NCBI GenBank assembly: GCA_030063045.1
Contig: JAQSEB010000106.1
Location: 124,001-188,000, forward strand
Length of the DNA: 64,000 bases
Source of the DNA: Pratylenchus scribneri
Taxonomy: Eukaryota; Nematoda; Chromadorea; Rhabditida; Pratylenchidae
Reading direction: 5' to 3'
Part shown: positions 1 through 9,527 of the stretch, piece after piece
Position numbering within the stretch: the first letter of the stretch is position 1
How the letters are laid out: each line of letters opens with the position of its first letter
Made by a program: the position numbers and the translations under genes
Notes under the pieces: generated by a model
Databases searched by the model: none
What the model saw: only the letters and a program-made list of their open reading frames with translations
Told to the model about the DNA's origin: nothing

Positions 1-1
1 T

Positions 2-383
2 GTTCTTCTAAGATCCGAACAAATTGTTCCAGCTTTTGATTATTTGGAAGTAACCTATTATTTTATTATATCAAAATAATAATTTAAAAAAGGTTGCCAA
101 AAACACCGAATCAATGAGCGGTTCAGAGCTGAAGGAATGTGTTCGACTTGTCTGTCTACATAAATACAGAAATGTACTTAATTCGCACAAAGGATCTGCT
201 GGAAATCTTCAGTAATAAATTCAAAATAATATTTAAATGCTTTTTTAATTAATTTTTTTAAGAGACAAAATTAATGCAATAAAATTAAGCCATGGCGATT
301 TAATTAATGGAGCAAAAATTATGAGGAAAAGCAATGGACTCGGAGAATTCGATCTGGTTAATTGTCCAATCACTCTGGATTGA
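2..383 (+). CDS. ATAD1/Msp1-like AAA ATPase, C-terminal exons (5' end outside window)
   Basis: Three exons, 2-49, 93-211 and 263-383, join in frame with introns of 43 and 51 nt (GT-AG) and stop at TGA 381-383. The second exon reads VAKNTESMSGSELKECVRL, the hallmark C-terminal AAA segment 'T.G.SGS(D/E)LKE.CR' of ATAD1/Msp1-type proteins, which extract mislocalised tail-anchored proteins from the mitochondrial outer membrane. The last exon contains LSHGDLINGAKIMRKS, matching the family's terminal 'Dl..Ai.kmr.S' helix. The Walker A and B exons must lie upstream of the window. Family assignment is from remembered motif similarity; another AAA of the same subgroup (katanin/spastin-like) is less likely. 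Confidence 0.75.
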
Positions 384-681
384 ATATTATATAAAATTTT
401 CTATCTTTTTATTGTGTTATTTATAAATCATGATAGGATTTCTGTTCTTTTTTTAAATGTTATAAATGTTGATAAAATATTAAATCGCGATAAAATAATT
501 TATTAGTACATTAATAAATTTTATTTTTTATCTACACTGAATTTTTAGTGATATTTACTTTTTTTGCAATTTGGAAATACTAAAGTTTCAATTTGTTCAT
601 TCATTTAATTTTTAAGCATTTCCATTATATAAATGCAAATTCGCTATTCAATAAGTAATTTTTGAAGAACATCAAATTTAA
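384..681. other. Intergenic spacer, A+T-rich
   Basis: Low-complexity A/T sequence after the ATPase stop codon. It contains several AATAAA-like strings that could serve 3' end formation. No coding segment or repeat was recognised. Confidence 0.5.
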
Positions 682-1561
682 GCATCACCCAACAATGTTG
701 GGCAATGCAATTCCAAAATTTATTCCAAACCACTCAAACGAGGGTCGGAAATGCCAAGTACCTTAAACTTGGGTAATTAAACCGAAGATGAAGAGGAAAA
801 GAGAGAATTTGATGAATGAATGAGAGCAATTTGCAGATGTGGTGGAAGGGCACAAAAAGGCCCCAATTTCGCCACTCTACCCGGCAAAATAAACAGCAGG
901 AATGCTCCCATTTCCAGCACACTGTCTTTCATTCCCTTTTCGCTTCTTTCTGTTGAATCTGCCTCGAGCAATGTTCCATCCATTAATATTCCTTCTCTAT
1001 AGAGGAAAAAAATGAATTAGAACATTCATTCATTCCTTTTGAAGGCAAATTTTGCTTTAAATAAAGGGAATTTAAAAAGTTTTAAGGGCAAAAATTCAAT
1101 TAAAAATTTTGGTGGTGGAAAATTGATTTCGAAGCAGCCAAAGGCTAGAAGATTGCTGCATATTGAGTACTGATAATTATTGCACTAATAAGTTATTTTT
1201 TTTTTGTTCTCTGTTCCCTTTTTGGAAAGACACTTTCATTGGCTAATATTTATAGAGGAATAAATGAACGAAATATTTCATGGGGAAATAACAGAAAAGA
1301 AAACAGGAATATGAAAGACAGTGCGCTGAATTAATAGACCATTTTTTCTGTTTATTTGTTCGGAAAGAGTAGGGAAATTGGAGCCTTTTTGTGCCCTTCC
1401 AACTCATCTGCAAATTGCCCCCATTCATCCATCAAATTCTCTCTTTTCCCTTTAATCGTCGGTTTAATACCCAAGTTTGAGGTATTTGGAAATTTCCTAC
1501 CATCTTTTGAGTGTTTTGAAATAAATTTTGGAATTGCATTGTCTACATTGTTGGGTGGTGC
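682..1561. mobile_element. 880-bp fold-back element flanked by TTAA
   Basis: The left end (GCATCACCCAACAATG) is the near-perfect reverse complement of the right end (CATTGTTGGGTGGTGC). Homology continues inward as an imperfect inverted repeat with arms of about 320 bp (682-1002 and 1243-1561), for example GGAAGGGCACAAAAAGG at 845 and its complement near 1390. The two arms are separated by about 240 bp. Each end abuts TTAA (678-681 and 1562-1565), consistent with a TTAA target-site duplication as made by piggyBac-type transposases. No transposase is encoded, so this would be a non-autonomous element. ORFs inside it are mirror images of one another and are not genes. Confidence 0.7.
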
Positions 1562-1565
1562 TTAA

Positions 1566-2217
1566 AAGGAATTATGAAAGCATTGTTATGTTCTTTCTTC
1601 ACGTCTACATTATAATAAAAAATTCAAAGGAGATAAAAATACAAAAACAACATCCAACATTCATAAATTTTCGACTCAAATCTATAAAATTTGATTCATA
1701 TTTTTTATGAGCCTGAATTCGGCAGATGAATCATAAGATTGGTTAGTAGCTAGAAAATTTATAAAAATTTTTTATTTTTCCAAAATTATTCCAAAATACG
1801 AAAATTTTTCTCTTCAATCAGAATTTTCTAACTATTCCCAGGGATTATCGCTCATTTGACACAGAATCCACTCCTAATCCTAATGACCATTGGCTATAGA
1901 AATTACTTTGCTTTGATTCTTAATTTTATTTAAATAACGCCTTTAGAATAATTTGTATGAGAAAAGTATTAAAAAATAGTATGAAATATGAATATCAAAA
2001 TAGAAAAGAAGTTGAATGAACTTTTAATTATTAGAAACGAAATTAGAATTATTTTTGGTTTGGAGAATTAAACTCGAAAGGGCACAACATAAATAAATTA
2101 AGATGAAAAATTGAGTTAAATGTAAAAAAATTAGCAAAATGATATAATAATCATTAATTAATGAATGATAGAAATTTTAATTATTTTCGTTCCTTCTTAT
2201 TCTCATTCTTCATCGCT
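1566..2217. other. Intergenic spacer
   Basis: A+T-rich DNA with no convincing coding segment. It separates the fold-back element from the 3' end of the first SPRY-family gene. Confidence 0.4.
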
Positions 2218-2272
2218 CTAATTATCTTCTTCATCCTCATCTTCCTCTTCGACTTCCTCTTCATCATCATCA
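2218..2272 (-). CDS. Possible alternative last exon of SPRY copy 1, acidic tail
   Basis: A GT donor lies at 2426-2425 inside exon 6 of SPRY copy 1 and an AG acceptor precedes 2272. Spliced in the frame used by the paralogues (that is, ignoring the upstream 4-base loss), the exon reads DDDEEEVEEEDEDEEDN and stops at TAG 2220-2218. In the frame actually left after the deletion the same exon reads a lysine/methionine-rich tail. Only the acidic frame looks selected, but transcript evidence is absent. Confidence 0.35.
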
Positions 2273-2388
2273 CTTTAAAAAATAAATTATTTAAAGAAAA
2301 ATCAAAAAATGTATATTAAAAAATAGATTAAAATAAATCTAAGCAAAAAAGGGATAGAATATACGTTTTTGATTTGTTAATTATTAAA

Positions 2389-3633
2389 TCATTTTTGAGA
2401 TTTTCTGGCCATCATATTCCCATTACCTGAGAAGGCCATTGAATTCCGTGAATTGCCATTCTTCCTTCCCATCAAACGGATTCTATCGCCAACGTCTAAT
2501 AAACCGATTGCTGGAAATAATTCGATATTTACAAATTTTGGCGTCAAAGTGGCCTTCCCTGAATTTAATTATTAAATTTTTGTTATGATTTGTTAAATTT
2601 TGTAATAATTGTTTATAATTATTTTACCTAACAATTCGCCATTCAATGTAGCAAAACATTCTATTTTGGAATTTGGTTGATGGATTAAGCCAAGCCCAAT
2701 AGTATCGCCTTCCGCAAAATCATCATGGTCATCAACTTCGTCATCTCCGAATGCGATCCAAGATCCACCAATCCAAATTGCTCCATTGTTCCCATCTAAT
2801 CCAATTGAATTTGAATTCGCCCATCCTAACCATTCGCCTTGCATTGGAAATTGTTCGTCACAAAAGTCAATCACAATATAGTTATCATCACTAAATAAAA
2901 TATAAAAATTATTTCTGGCTTCGAAATTTTTAAGACCAATAAATTTAATTTTTATAATAAAATTCAAAACTAGATTTATATACCTATCTGATATTGTGAG
3001 TATTTCCATTTCAAAATAGAAGGTGATTATCGGTTTATTATGGGCAGTCAATTTGAATGTTGGAATTGGAAGAACAGCTCGAACGCAATTATATTCTAAA
3101 ATAAAAAATTAAATTGAAAAAAAATTATTTCAATTTTTTTGATTTAATCTTTACCTTTTGGGCCATTATGTTTAACAATGAATCCTCCCTCGGAAATTTC
3201 CAATGATGGTCCACAATCCCTAGCATTCAATTTATTCTCCTTTATTTTCTGATTCGAAAAAAAATAAATTTTCAAATTTTATCCATATTTGTACCAGTTT
3301 AATGCCGTTGATCATTTTTTGTACATTTCTTGCCAAAAGGCCATTTGGCATTTTGGCCAAAAGACCAAAAGCATTTCCAAATGGCATTGAAGCGTACAAT
3401 TCATTTATTAATTCGGCTGGCATTCTTCGATGTGGAATTGAGAATTTTTTCTTAAGAAATTTAAAATAATAATTAAATTTATTTATAAATTAACCAACTT
3501 TCTTCATATATGTCTCAATTTTTGCAATCTTTTCCGTTAATTCGTGATTTTCTTCCTTCAATGTTCGATTTTCATCCAACAATTTTGCATTTTCTCTTTC
3601 TAATCCAACCATTTTCTCATAGTTGTAGGACAT
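2389..3633 (-). CDS. SPRY-domain family protein, copy 1 (C-terminal frame altered)
   Basis: Six exons: 3633-3499, 3450-3295, 3248-3155, 3095-2984, 2890-2628 and 2558-2389, with intron phases 0, 0, 1, 2, 1 as in all paralogues here. Predicted 309 aa. Residues 1-45 are coiled-coil-like (KMVGLERENAKLLDENRTL). Exon 2 carries the family motif (PAELINELYASMP, MPNGLLARNVQKM). Exons 4-6 give the SPRY fold, with IDFCDEQFP, IWIGGSWIAF and IGLGLIHQPNSKIECFATL. SPRY domains are protein-interaction modules; no signal peptide is seen. In the last exon four bases are missing relative to paralogues between the codons for ..DRIR and ..EEW, so the family's end (NFGKEEWxFKEF) is out of frame and an unrelated tail is read to the stop at 2389. 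Either a real novel C-terminus or a damaged gene. Confidence 0.8.
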
Positions 3634-4739
3634 TTTGTTCTAATCTCAATTTGTATAGTCGGAATTCTTGAAAAATTGATGAAAAATTTCTTTAAATTTA
3701 AAACTAGTTTCTAAAATTTATTTTAAATTGATGGTAAAAATAATAGGAAATTATTCTATTTATAAAAATTTCAAATTTTTAATCAAATTAATAAAAATTT
3801 GGATTGTGATGAAAATTCAAGGCCTAATATTAAGACAGTTGAATTAACCCGTTGAGGAGATGAAATTCAAATTTATTTATTAACTGTGATTCAGATTTAG
3901 CCCGAAAATTGGCGAAAAAATTTCTAAAAAAATCAGTAAGAGAAATGAAAGTCAACCAAAGCAGAATGAAAGTGGAAATTGGGTGAGAATGGAATATTTA
4001 AAGGGGAATGATATTAAATTTTGTCGAAAAAATAAAGAAATTGAAAGAGAATACTCTTTTTATATTTGCGTTCATTTAGAATTGGGTCATCAATCATCAC
4101 CGAATAAAAAAATATATAATCTTAGAGGGTGGAATTGGTTTTGGGAAAATTGCCTACAGCTAACATTTGAATTTTTTTCGGAATGGACTTTGTGATTTTT
4201 ATGATCGATGAACAAAACAAAGATACTATTTCATCTTCACTAATCGCTACTATTGAGTTAATTGCTGAATGTCTACCATACCGAGGTTGAGGCGGGGCAT
4301 TCCAACACAAGTAAAAATTTTTGAGATAAAGGGCATTTCGCCTTGCAAAGGGTGATTGAGGAATGAGCATAGATAAAAGAATTTAGCCGATAAAGAATGC
4401 ACAAATTGGAATGGTGGGAGAATGATTTATAATTGTCATCACTGGGAAATTCCCATTAGAAAAAATAATTTTTGAATTTTCTTCATTAATCGGCAAAACT
4501 AAGTAGAGGATTTAATAAAGAATTCAAATTCTATTGTTGTTACTGTACTACTGGTGGAAAAAGTGAAATTTTGTATGAATTTATTTTAAATAATTATTTT
4601 TGAAATATTTATTATAATGGTTCTCCATTGCTAAAGATATAATTTGGTTTAGCTAAGATATAATAAATGAGACCAACTTACACGCTATATTTTGCAAAAA
4701 GTCTAACTATAACAAAATGAAGTCCAAAAATTTAGGGAA
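3634..4739. other. 5' flank of SPRY copy 1, with shared upstream motif
   Basis: A TATA-like string (complement of TATTTATAAAAATTTC near 3757-3772) lies about 125 bp upstream of the ATG. At 4140-4178 the sequence GGGAAAATTGCC...AACATTTGAATTTT matches the motif found upstream of other SPRY copies, in the same orientation relative to the gene. At 4442-4500 (CTGGGAAATTCCCATTAG) is a copy of a short dispersed repeat also present near 24065, 36910 and 52076. ORFs at 3983-4370 look non-coding. Confidence 0.45.
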
Positions 4740-5311
4740 CAATTAAAATAAAAAGTGGGAATGATGATAATCGAGCCAAAGCAGAGGTAATGGACATATT
4801 GATGGAATGGTTGGACAATAGTGATATGGAAACAAGAACGATGAAGATGAAAACCAATGAGGAAAGAGAGAATCATGAGAAAGAAATAGTCGAAAAAGCA
4901 TATTCGGCCATTGGTCAACTGATTATTAGGTAAATTTTTTGATTGGTACGCGATTTTCTCAAATGGGCAATTTTCTCAAATGAGGCGATTTTCTCAAGTG
5001 GGTGATTTTCTCAAATGACTCGATTTTCTCAAATGGGTGAGGCCTTTTTCTCTAAAATGATTGACAGTTCTCAAGGAAAAAAGAATCTTCGCATATGATA
5101 GGGAAACGTATTTTTAAAAATTTAAGAAATATGAATTGGATTTTGAGCAACAACGATGGAAATATTTCGGCATTTTGCCGGAAATCAAAAGGGAAGAATT
5201 TAAATATGATGATGATAATGGCACCAGAATTGCCCAAATATGGCTGGAATCGGCTGAAAATTATTGTCAACATGAGAATAAAGCCACTGATTTTATGCAT
5301 AAATTCAAGGT
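4740..5311 (+). CDS. Unrecognised two-exon gene fragment
   Basis: An open segment ending at a GT donor near 4931 reads RAKAEVMDILMEWLDNSD and then charged, helix-forming sequence (EKEIVEKAYSAIGQL). A second open segment, about 5116-5311, reads KYELDFEQQRWKYFGILPE and IAQIWLESAENYCQHE, after an AG at 5114-5115, and ends before a GTATAT donor. Composition (W, C and charged residues, few poly-K/N runs) looks coding. Length and style resemble small nematode secreted helical proteins,  but no signal peptide, start or stop could be tied to them. The intron between them holds a short tandem repeat. Function unknown. Confidence 0.3.
4951..5041. repeat. Tandem repeat, about 18-bp unit, five copies
   Basis: Five imperfect copies of CGATTTTCTCAAATGGG(TG) lie head to tail, spaced 17-20 bp, in the presumed intron of the adjoining gene fragment. 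Confidence 0.85.
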
Positions 5312-6493
5312 ATATGAATTTAAAACGTTCTGTAAAATAGGTTGATTTATTTAAAACTTTCCAAAATACCGATGGATTTATTTAAAACTTAATTGACAAG
5401 ATAAGTAAGTATATTTAAAAAAAAGCCTATAAATTGCTTTTTTGGCCAAGATGTCATAGCTAAGAAAAAGTTGTTTAACCATGACCATGATTTTCTAAAT
5501 TTAATTTTTTCCAACCTAATTGTAATAATGTTCAATATATTATTTTCAAATTTACTATCATTTTTAAATATTTTTGAATTTCATTTTGAAGAAACCCAGT
5601 TTTAAAAATTTTTACCCAATTGTCAATAAAGTATTTCGAATAATTCTGAGAAATAGAAAATAAAATTCTTTTATTGACAATTTAATTATTTAAATAACTT
5701 ATATAGCTAGGGTTGGATTCCCTGGGACAAAAATAGATTCATGTGTTTTATTAGGGAATATTTCAGAGTTTTCCTGAGGAAATTATTTTGGATTCGGTAA
5801 ATGGAAATTGTAATGTAGAACTCGCATATGGAAATTTTGATTTCTCTCCATCCCAATTTACATAATAACAACCACGTTTAAATTAAAATTATAATTTAGA
5901 AGAAAGCCAGATCATTCTTTGCGATAATATTTACATTATTGGTAGGGTTTGATTGTGATGTGGAAAGTGGAATATTAAATTAAAATTGTCTTGTTGTTTT
6001 AACATTTATTTTTTGTACATCTCCAATTTGTGTTCTATCGATGCCTTTTATTGGAGGAAGTCACATTTGGATGGATGGTTGATGTGAGCTATTCTTCGCC
6101 ATCATTAGATATTAATGGAATTCGTTCAATCCTAGCAAGTAGCAACTAGCAACGATCACCCGAACCACTTGAATACAGTTTTGGTGTCAATTTAAGATCC
6201 ATTTTTTACTTTTTTTTTATAGTAATTTGAGGTCAAATTTATTCATTGATTCGCAATACAATTCACCGATTTTAAATAAATTCGTTCCTAACTTTATAAA
6301 ATTTTAAAAATTTATTTTTTTTTAATTTGGCAAAATCAACACAATTATCAATGCCTTTTGATTATCAATTTTATAATTAATTTTATAGAATAAGATGGTG
6401 TAGAAATTTTTACAGTAAATTTGACACCACCAACAAAAAAACATTTCATCCTCGAGTGATATACAATTAATTATCCAATTAAAATTTATTAAT
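5312..6493. other. Intergenic spacer
   Basis: About 1.2 kb of A+T-rich sequence with no supported gene. The stretch at 6090-6190 is slightly less A+T-rich but has no long open frame. Confidence 0.4.
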
Positions 6494-7293
6494 TAACATT
6501 TATTCTTTCAAATTTGTCCACAAATATAAGATTTGGCCATTGTGTGTATATGAAATTTAATTAATTTTTAACTTTTTTTTAATTGCCCATTCACTTCTTT
6601 ACTTTTCATTTATCATTCTTAAGCTGGGCATTCAGCCTCGCAATTTTCTAAATAAACGCCGCCATCATAACGCCCACAATCAGTGCAAGGCCAGGGTCCG
6701 CCGCTGATATTAGAAATATGAACAAATTAATAAACTATAAATTTGTTATGGAGAATATTGGGAATTGACAAATCCTGAGATTAACTATATGATGGTTTTA
6801 CTTATTTTGGTAATCCTGATTTTTAGGCAACAAAGAGTTTTTAAATTGGCTCATTCGACTTGAAATTCAATTTAGTTTAAGAATTTAATTTTCAGATTAA
6901 TATGCGCTTATCTTAAAAATTAAACTCTAGTTTTTTAAACCCAAATCGGTTTAATTTTCTTAACTTTTTAAGCCACATTCGTAGCGTTCTGAAAACAAAA
7001 TTTGTTAATGCGAATTCTTACTTGTTGCCTGAAATCGAGTATCTAAAACAACATCTATCCTAATCTAGAGATTTTCAATTCCCAATATTATCTGTAAAAA
7101 TAAATATTACGCGGTTGCTGCTGACAATTGTTTGGCAGCATTGCCTTGGACTCCACCCTCATCACCACTGCCATTATGTTGGCCTTGTTCGCCAGTCCCT
7201 CTAGCGGATTCATCAGCAGAGTCCGTGCCAATGCCAGGGGCAACTTCGAATTGTTGAACAGTGAAAACGGATGGAGGAAGAATGGAAATTGAA
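6494..7293. repeat. Inverted copy of 63187-64000
   Basis: This 800-bp block is the near-identical reverse complement of the right edge of the window, covering most of exon 1, the whole intron (407 nt in both), exon 2 and 3' flank of the secreted-protein gene at 63151. Similarity stops abruptly inside the signal-peptide codons, near 7293, where the G+C-rich repeat begins. At the other side it reaches 6494, matching the last base of the window, so the duplicated block extends further than can be seen. Confidence 0.9.
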
Positions 7294-7310
7294 AGGGCCG
7301 GATTAAGCAT
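6619..7310 (-). pseudogene. 5'-truncated copy of small secreted four-cysteine protein gene
   Basis: Exon 1 remnant (about 7293-7111) and exon 2 (6703-6619, 85 nt) match the intact gene at 63151-63869, with the same splice sites (exon 1 ends ..ACCGC before GTAATATTT). The last exon encodes PCTDCGRYDGGVYLENCEAE followed by CPA. Differences include GPW for GPG and a 6-nt deletion in the Gly/Asp-rich part. The first ~13 codons with the start codon and most of the signal peptide are replaced by foreign repeat sequence. An ATG at 7310 fused by chance gives MLNPALSISILPPS.., which is probably not a working secretion signal. Most likely a pseudogene created by the duplication breakpoint. Confidence 0.75.
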
Positions 7311-7880
7311 AGAAATGGAATAGAAATGGCCCGGAAGGTCACTGGAAGGTCGGGGAAGTGCTTGAGATTGCGGGGGATATAGGGGGATTAAGGTGGATAT
7401 AAGGGGATTAAGCCGGATTAAGGCCTGGAATCGATGGGAAAAGCCCGGACGGCCAGTGAAAGGTCTGGGAAGGCCCTGAGAATGCGTGGATATATCCGGA
7501 TAAAGGGGAATAAGGTGGATTTAGGGGGATTAAGCCGGATTAAAGCCTGGAATCGATGGGAGCGAGCTCGGTTTGGGCTGTTTTGCTTCCGGCTTCGCGA
7601 GATTCCTATTCTCCGAACCCCTAACCCTAACCCTAGCCCATAACTAAGCTTAATCCGGCTTAATCCTCATATATCCACATTAATCCCCCTATATCCCGCC
7701 TGCTCCGAAACCCTAAACCCCTAGCCCCTAGATCACATGCCGCCCATAACCATAACCCTAATCCCTAGCCCCTAACTAAGCTTAATCCGGATTAATCCCC
7801 CTTAATCCACGTATACCCTGCTATATCCGGGGCTTATCCCGCGCTGTCTCCGGGCCTCTCTTACACTTCCCCGACATTCC
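7294..7880. repeat. G+C-rich array of degenerate CCGGATTAA / CCCTAA units
   Basis: Unlike its surroundings, this block is G+C-rich. It has repeated GGATTAAGCCGGATTAA, ATATCCGGATAAAGG and CTAACCCTAACCCTAG strings. Left part (7320-7560) reads as GGGGATTAAGC.. and right part (7640-7830) as ..GCTTAATCC, so the array is roughly inverted about 7600. It resembles degenerate telomeric or subtelomeric repeat DNA, though no canonical nematode TTAGGC array is present. ORFs in it are spurious. Confidence 0.6.
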
Positions 7881-7989
7881 CATGGCATTTCGCATCCATT
7901 TCGGAGTTTAATCTTCCTATATCCACCTCATTATACATAAAAATATTGTAAACCATTTTTGGTAAGTGTTGAAACCGGTTTGCACCGGA

Positions 7990-8165
7990 TATAATGCGCG
8001 ATACTTATTTTTAATGTTTTCGCAATATTAAATACTCTATTCGCAATTTTCAATAATTTATTCGCAATTTTCAATACTTTTGAGACAAAAAATCCTATTC
8101 GCAAAATTAAATACTCTATTCGCAATTTTCAATAATTTATTCGCAATTTTAAATATTACTCTATA
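7990..8165. repeat. Tandem repeat, TATTCGCAATTTTCAATA-type unit
   Basis: About six copies of a 20-24 bp unit (variants of ATTCGCAATTTTCAATAATTT) lie between 8036 and 8155. The minus-strand ORF over it is an artefact of the repeat. Confidence 0.8.
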
Positions 8166-9527
8166 TAAAATTATAATTAATGAAAAAATTATAAAATAAA
8201 TAGTGATTTTGAATTTCGGGTCGAGTCTAATGAGCTCAAAAGGGAAAATCTAGCCAAAAAATCTCATGGCTATTTGAAAAATAATTTTATTTCAGCAAAA
8301 CCAATATTTCTTCTGAAATTGCCCCTAAACCCTATTACTCATTTTGTCCCTGAAAAGGGCGCTCATATAAAAAGGCCAATATTTGTGTATTCCTTTTTAT
8401 ATCTATGCAAAATATTCGTACATCTCCTCCTAGACACACCCTGTAAATATTATCAAAATTAAGGACAAGGAATAACTTGAATTGATATATGTGGAGAAAT
8501 TTTGGAATTTTGTTAGTTTTTGTTGCTGTTTAATCGCCAATATCGATCAGTGTTTTGGTTTTCCAAATATCCCATAAATTTTCAACCAATCTCTTTTATT
8601 TTTCTCTGCCAACATTTTCCGTGTAATGCCATATTTTGTTCATCTCGATTGGTGAACATCTCTGTATTTGTCTCCTACCAGCCGAAATAATGCCAGCCGG
8701 GTGCCATGGCAATTTTTTGCCAAAATGCCGTCGTTAGGAAGAGTCTTTGAAGAGTAAACCATGCACGGCGCAAATATTTTCTTCTCCTTCACATTTTTAT
8801 ACGCCTTGCATTTGCAATTTGCATCAATGCCGCAGTTGTCTTAGAAGCCCAGTGTATCGTTTTTGATTACATTAAAAATATAGCTGAGGGGCAATTAATT
8901 ATCTTCCCTAGTACTACCTCCACCCTAATATTTTCCTATAGGAAATCACATACCTCTATTTCACCTTGGCAACCAAATTCAGCCTTTTTGTTATAAGGAT
9001 TTTTTATGAAATAATTTACAGAATGACATTCAATAAAGAGTAAGCTTGAATTTGATTTCTACTACGAAAAGCAATTTACAATCTCGGGATGGCAGATTAA
9101 TGGCCAATTTCCATTTATTCTTATTATTGTTTATTTGCGTCCAACCAAATACAATATTTGCCAATTTCACACCTATGCTGCCTTTCAATATAGTATTAAG
9201 CCGATGATTGCTAATAGTCTATCAAAATTCCACATTACTATTCTCCAATCCATTGTCACTCCAAATTCTCCAACTAGTACTACAAATATATTTTATTTAA
9301 TTTTTAATTCTTTTAAATAAAATATATATCACTTAAAATCTAATTAATTAATCCAATAAATCATAAATTCTATATTGATTGTGATTAAATGATTCAAATT
9401 ATTGAATCATTTAATCAGAATAAGCTACTTACATTTTGGATTGAATTAAAATTGTCGCATTCTTTGTATTTACTGAATTTTATTTTTCTTCTACATTCAT
9501 TTTATAAAAGCATTTTCGAAAAACAAA
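8166..9527. other. 5' flank of the zinc-finger gene
   Basis: A+T-rich DNA with no supported coding exon. Short open frames at 8274 and 9135 are compositionally random. Confidence 0.4.

Noticed and set aside
777..1565. Several 60-69 codon ORFs on both strands
   Set aside because: Contained in the two arms of the TTAA fold-back element and complementary to one another.
3983..4370. Overlapping 70- and 82-codon frames
   Set aside because: In the 5' flank of SPRY copy 1 overlapping a shared upstream motif; no coding signature.
7088..7342. 84-codon minus-strand frame
   Set aside because: Out-of-frame shadow of the truncated secreted-protein exon, which matches the intact paralogue in the other frame.
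7434..7643. 69-codon basic frame
   Set aside because: Inside the G+C-rich CCGGATTAA array; no splice or start context and translates repeat units.
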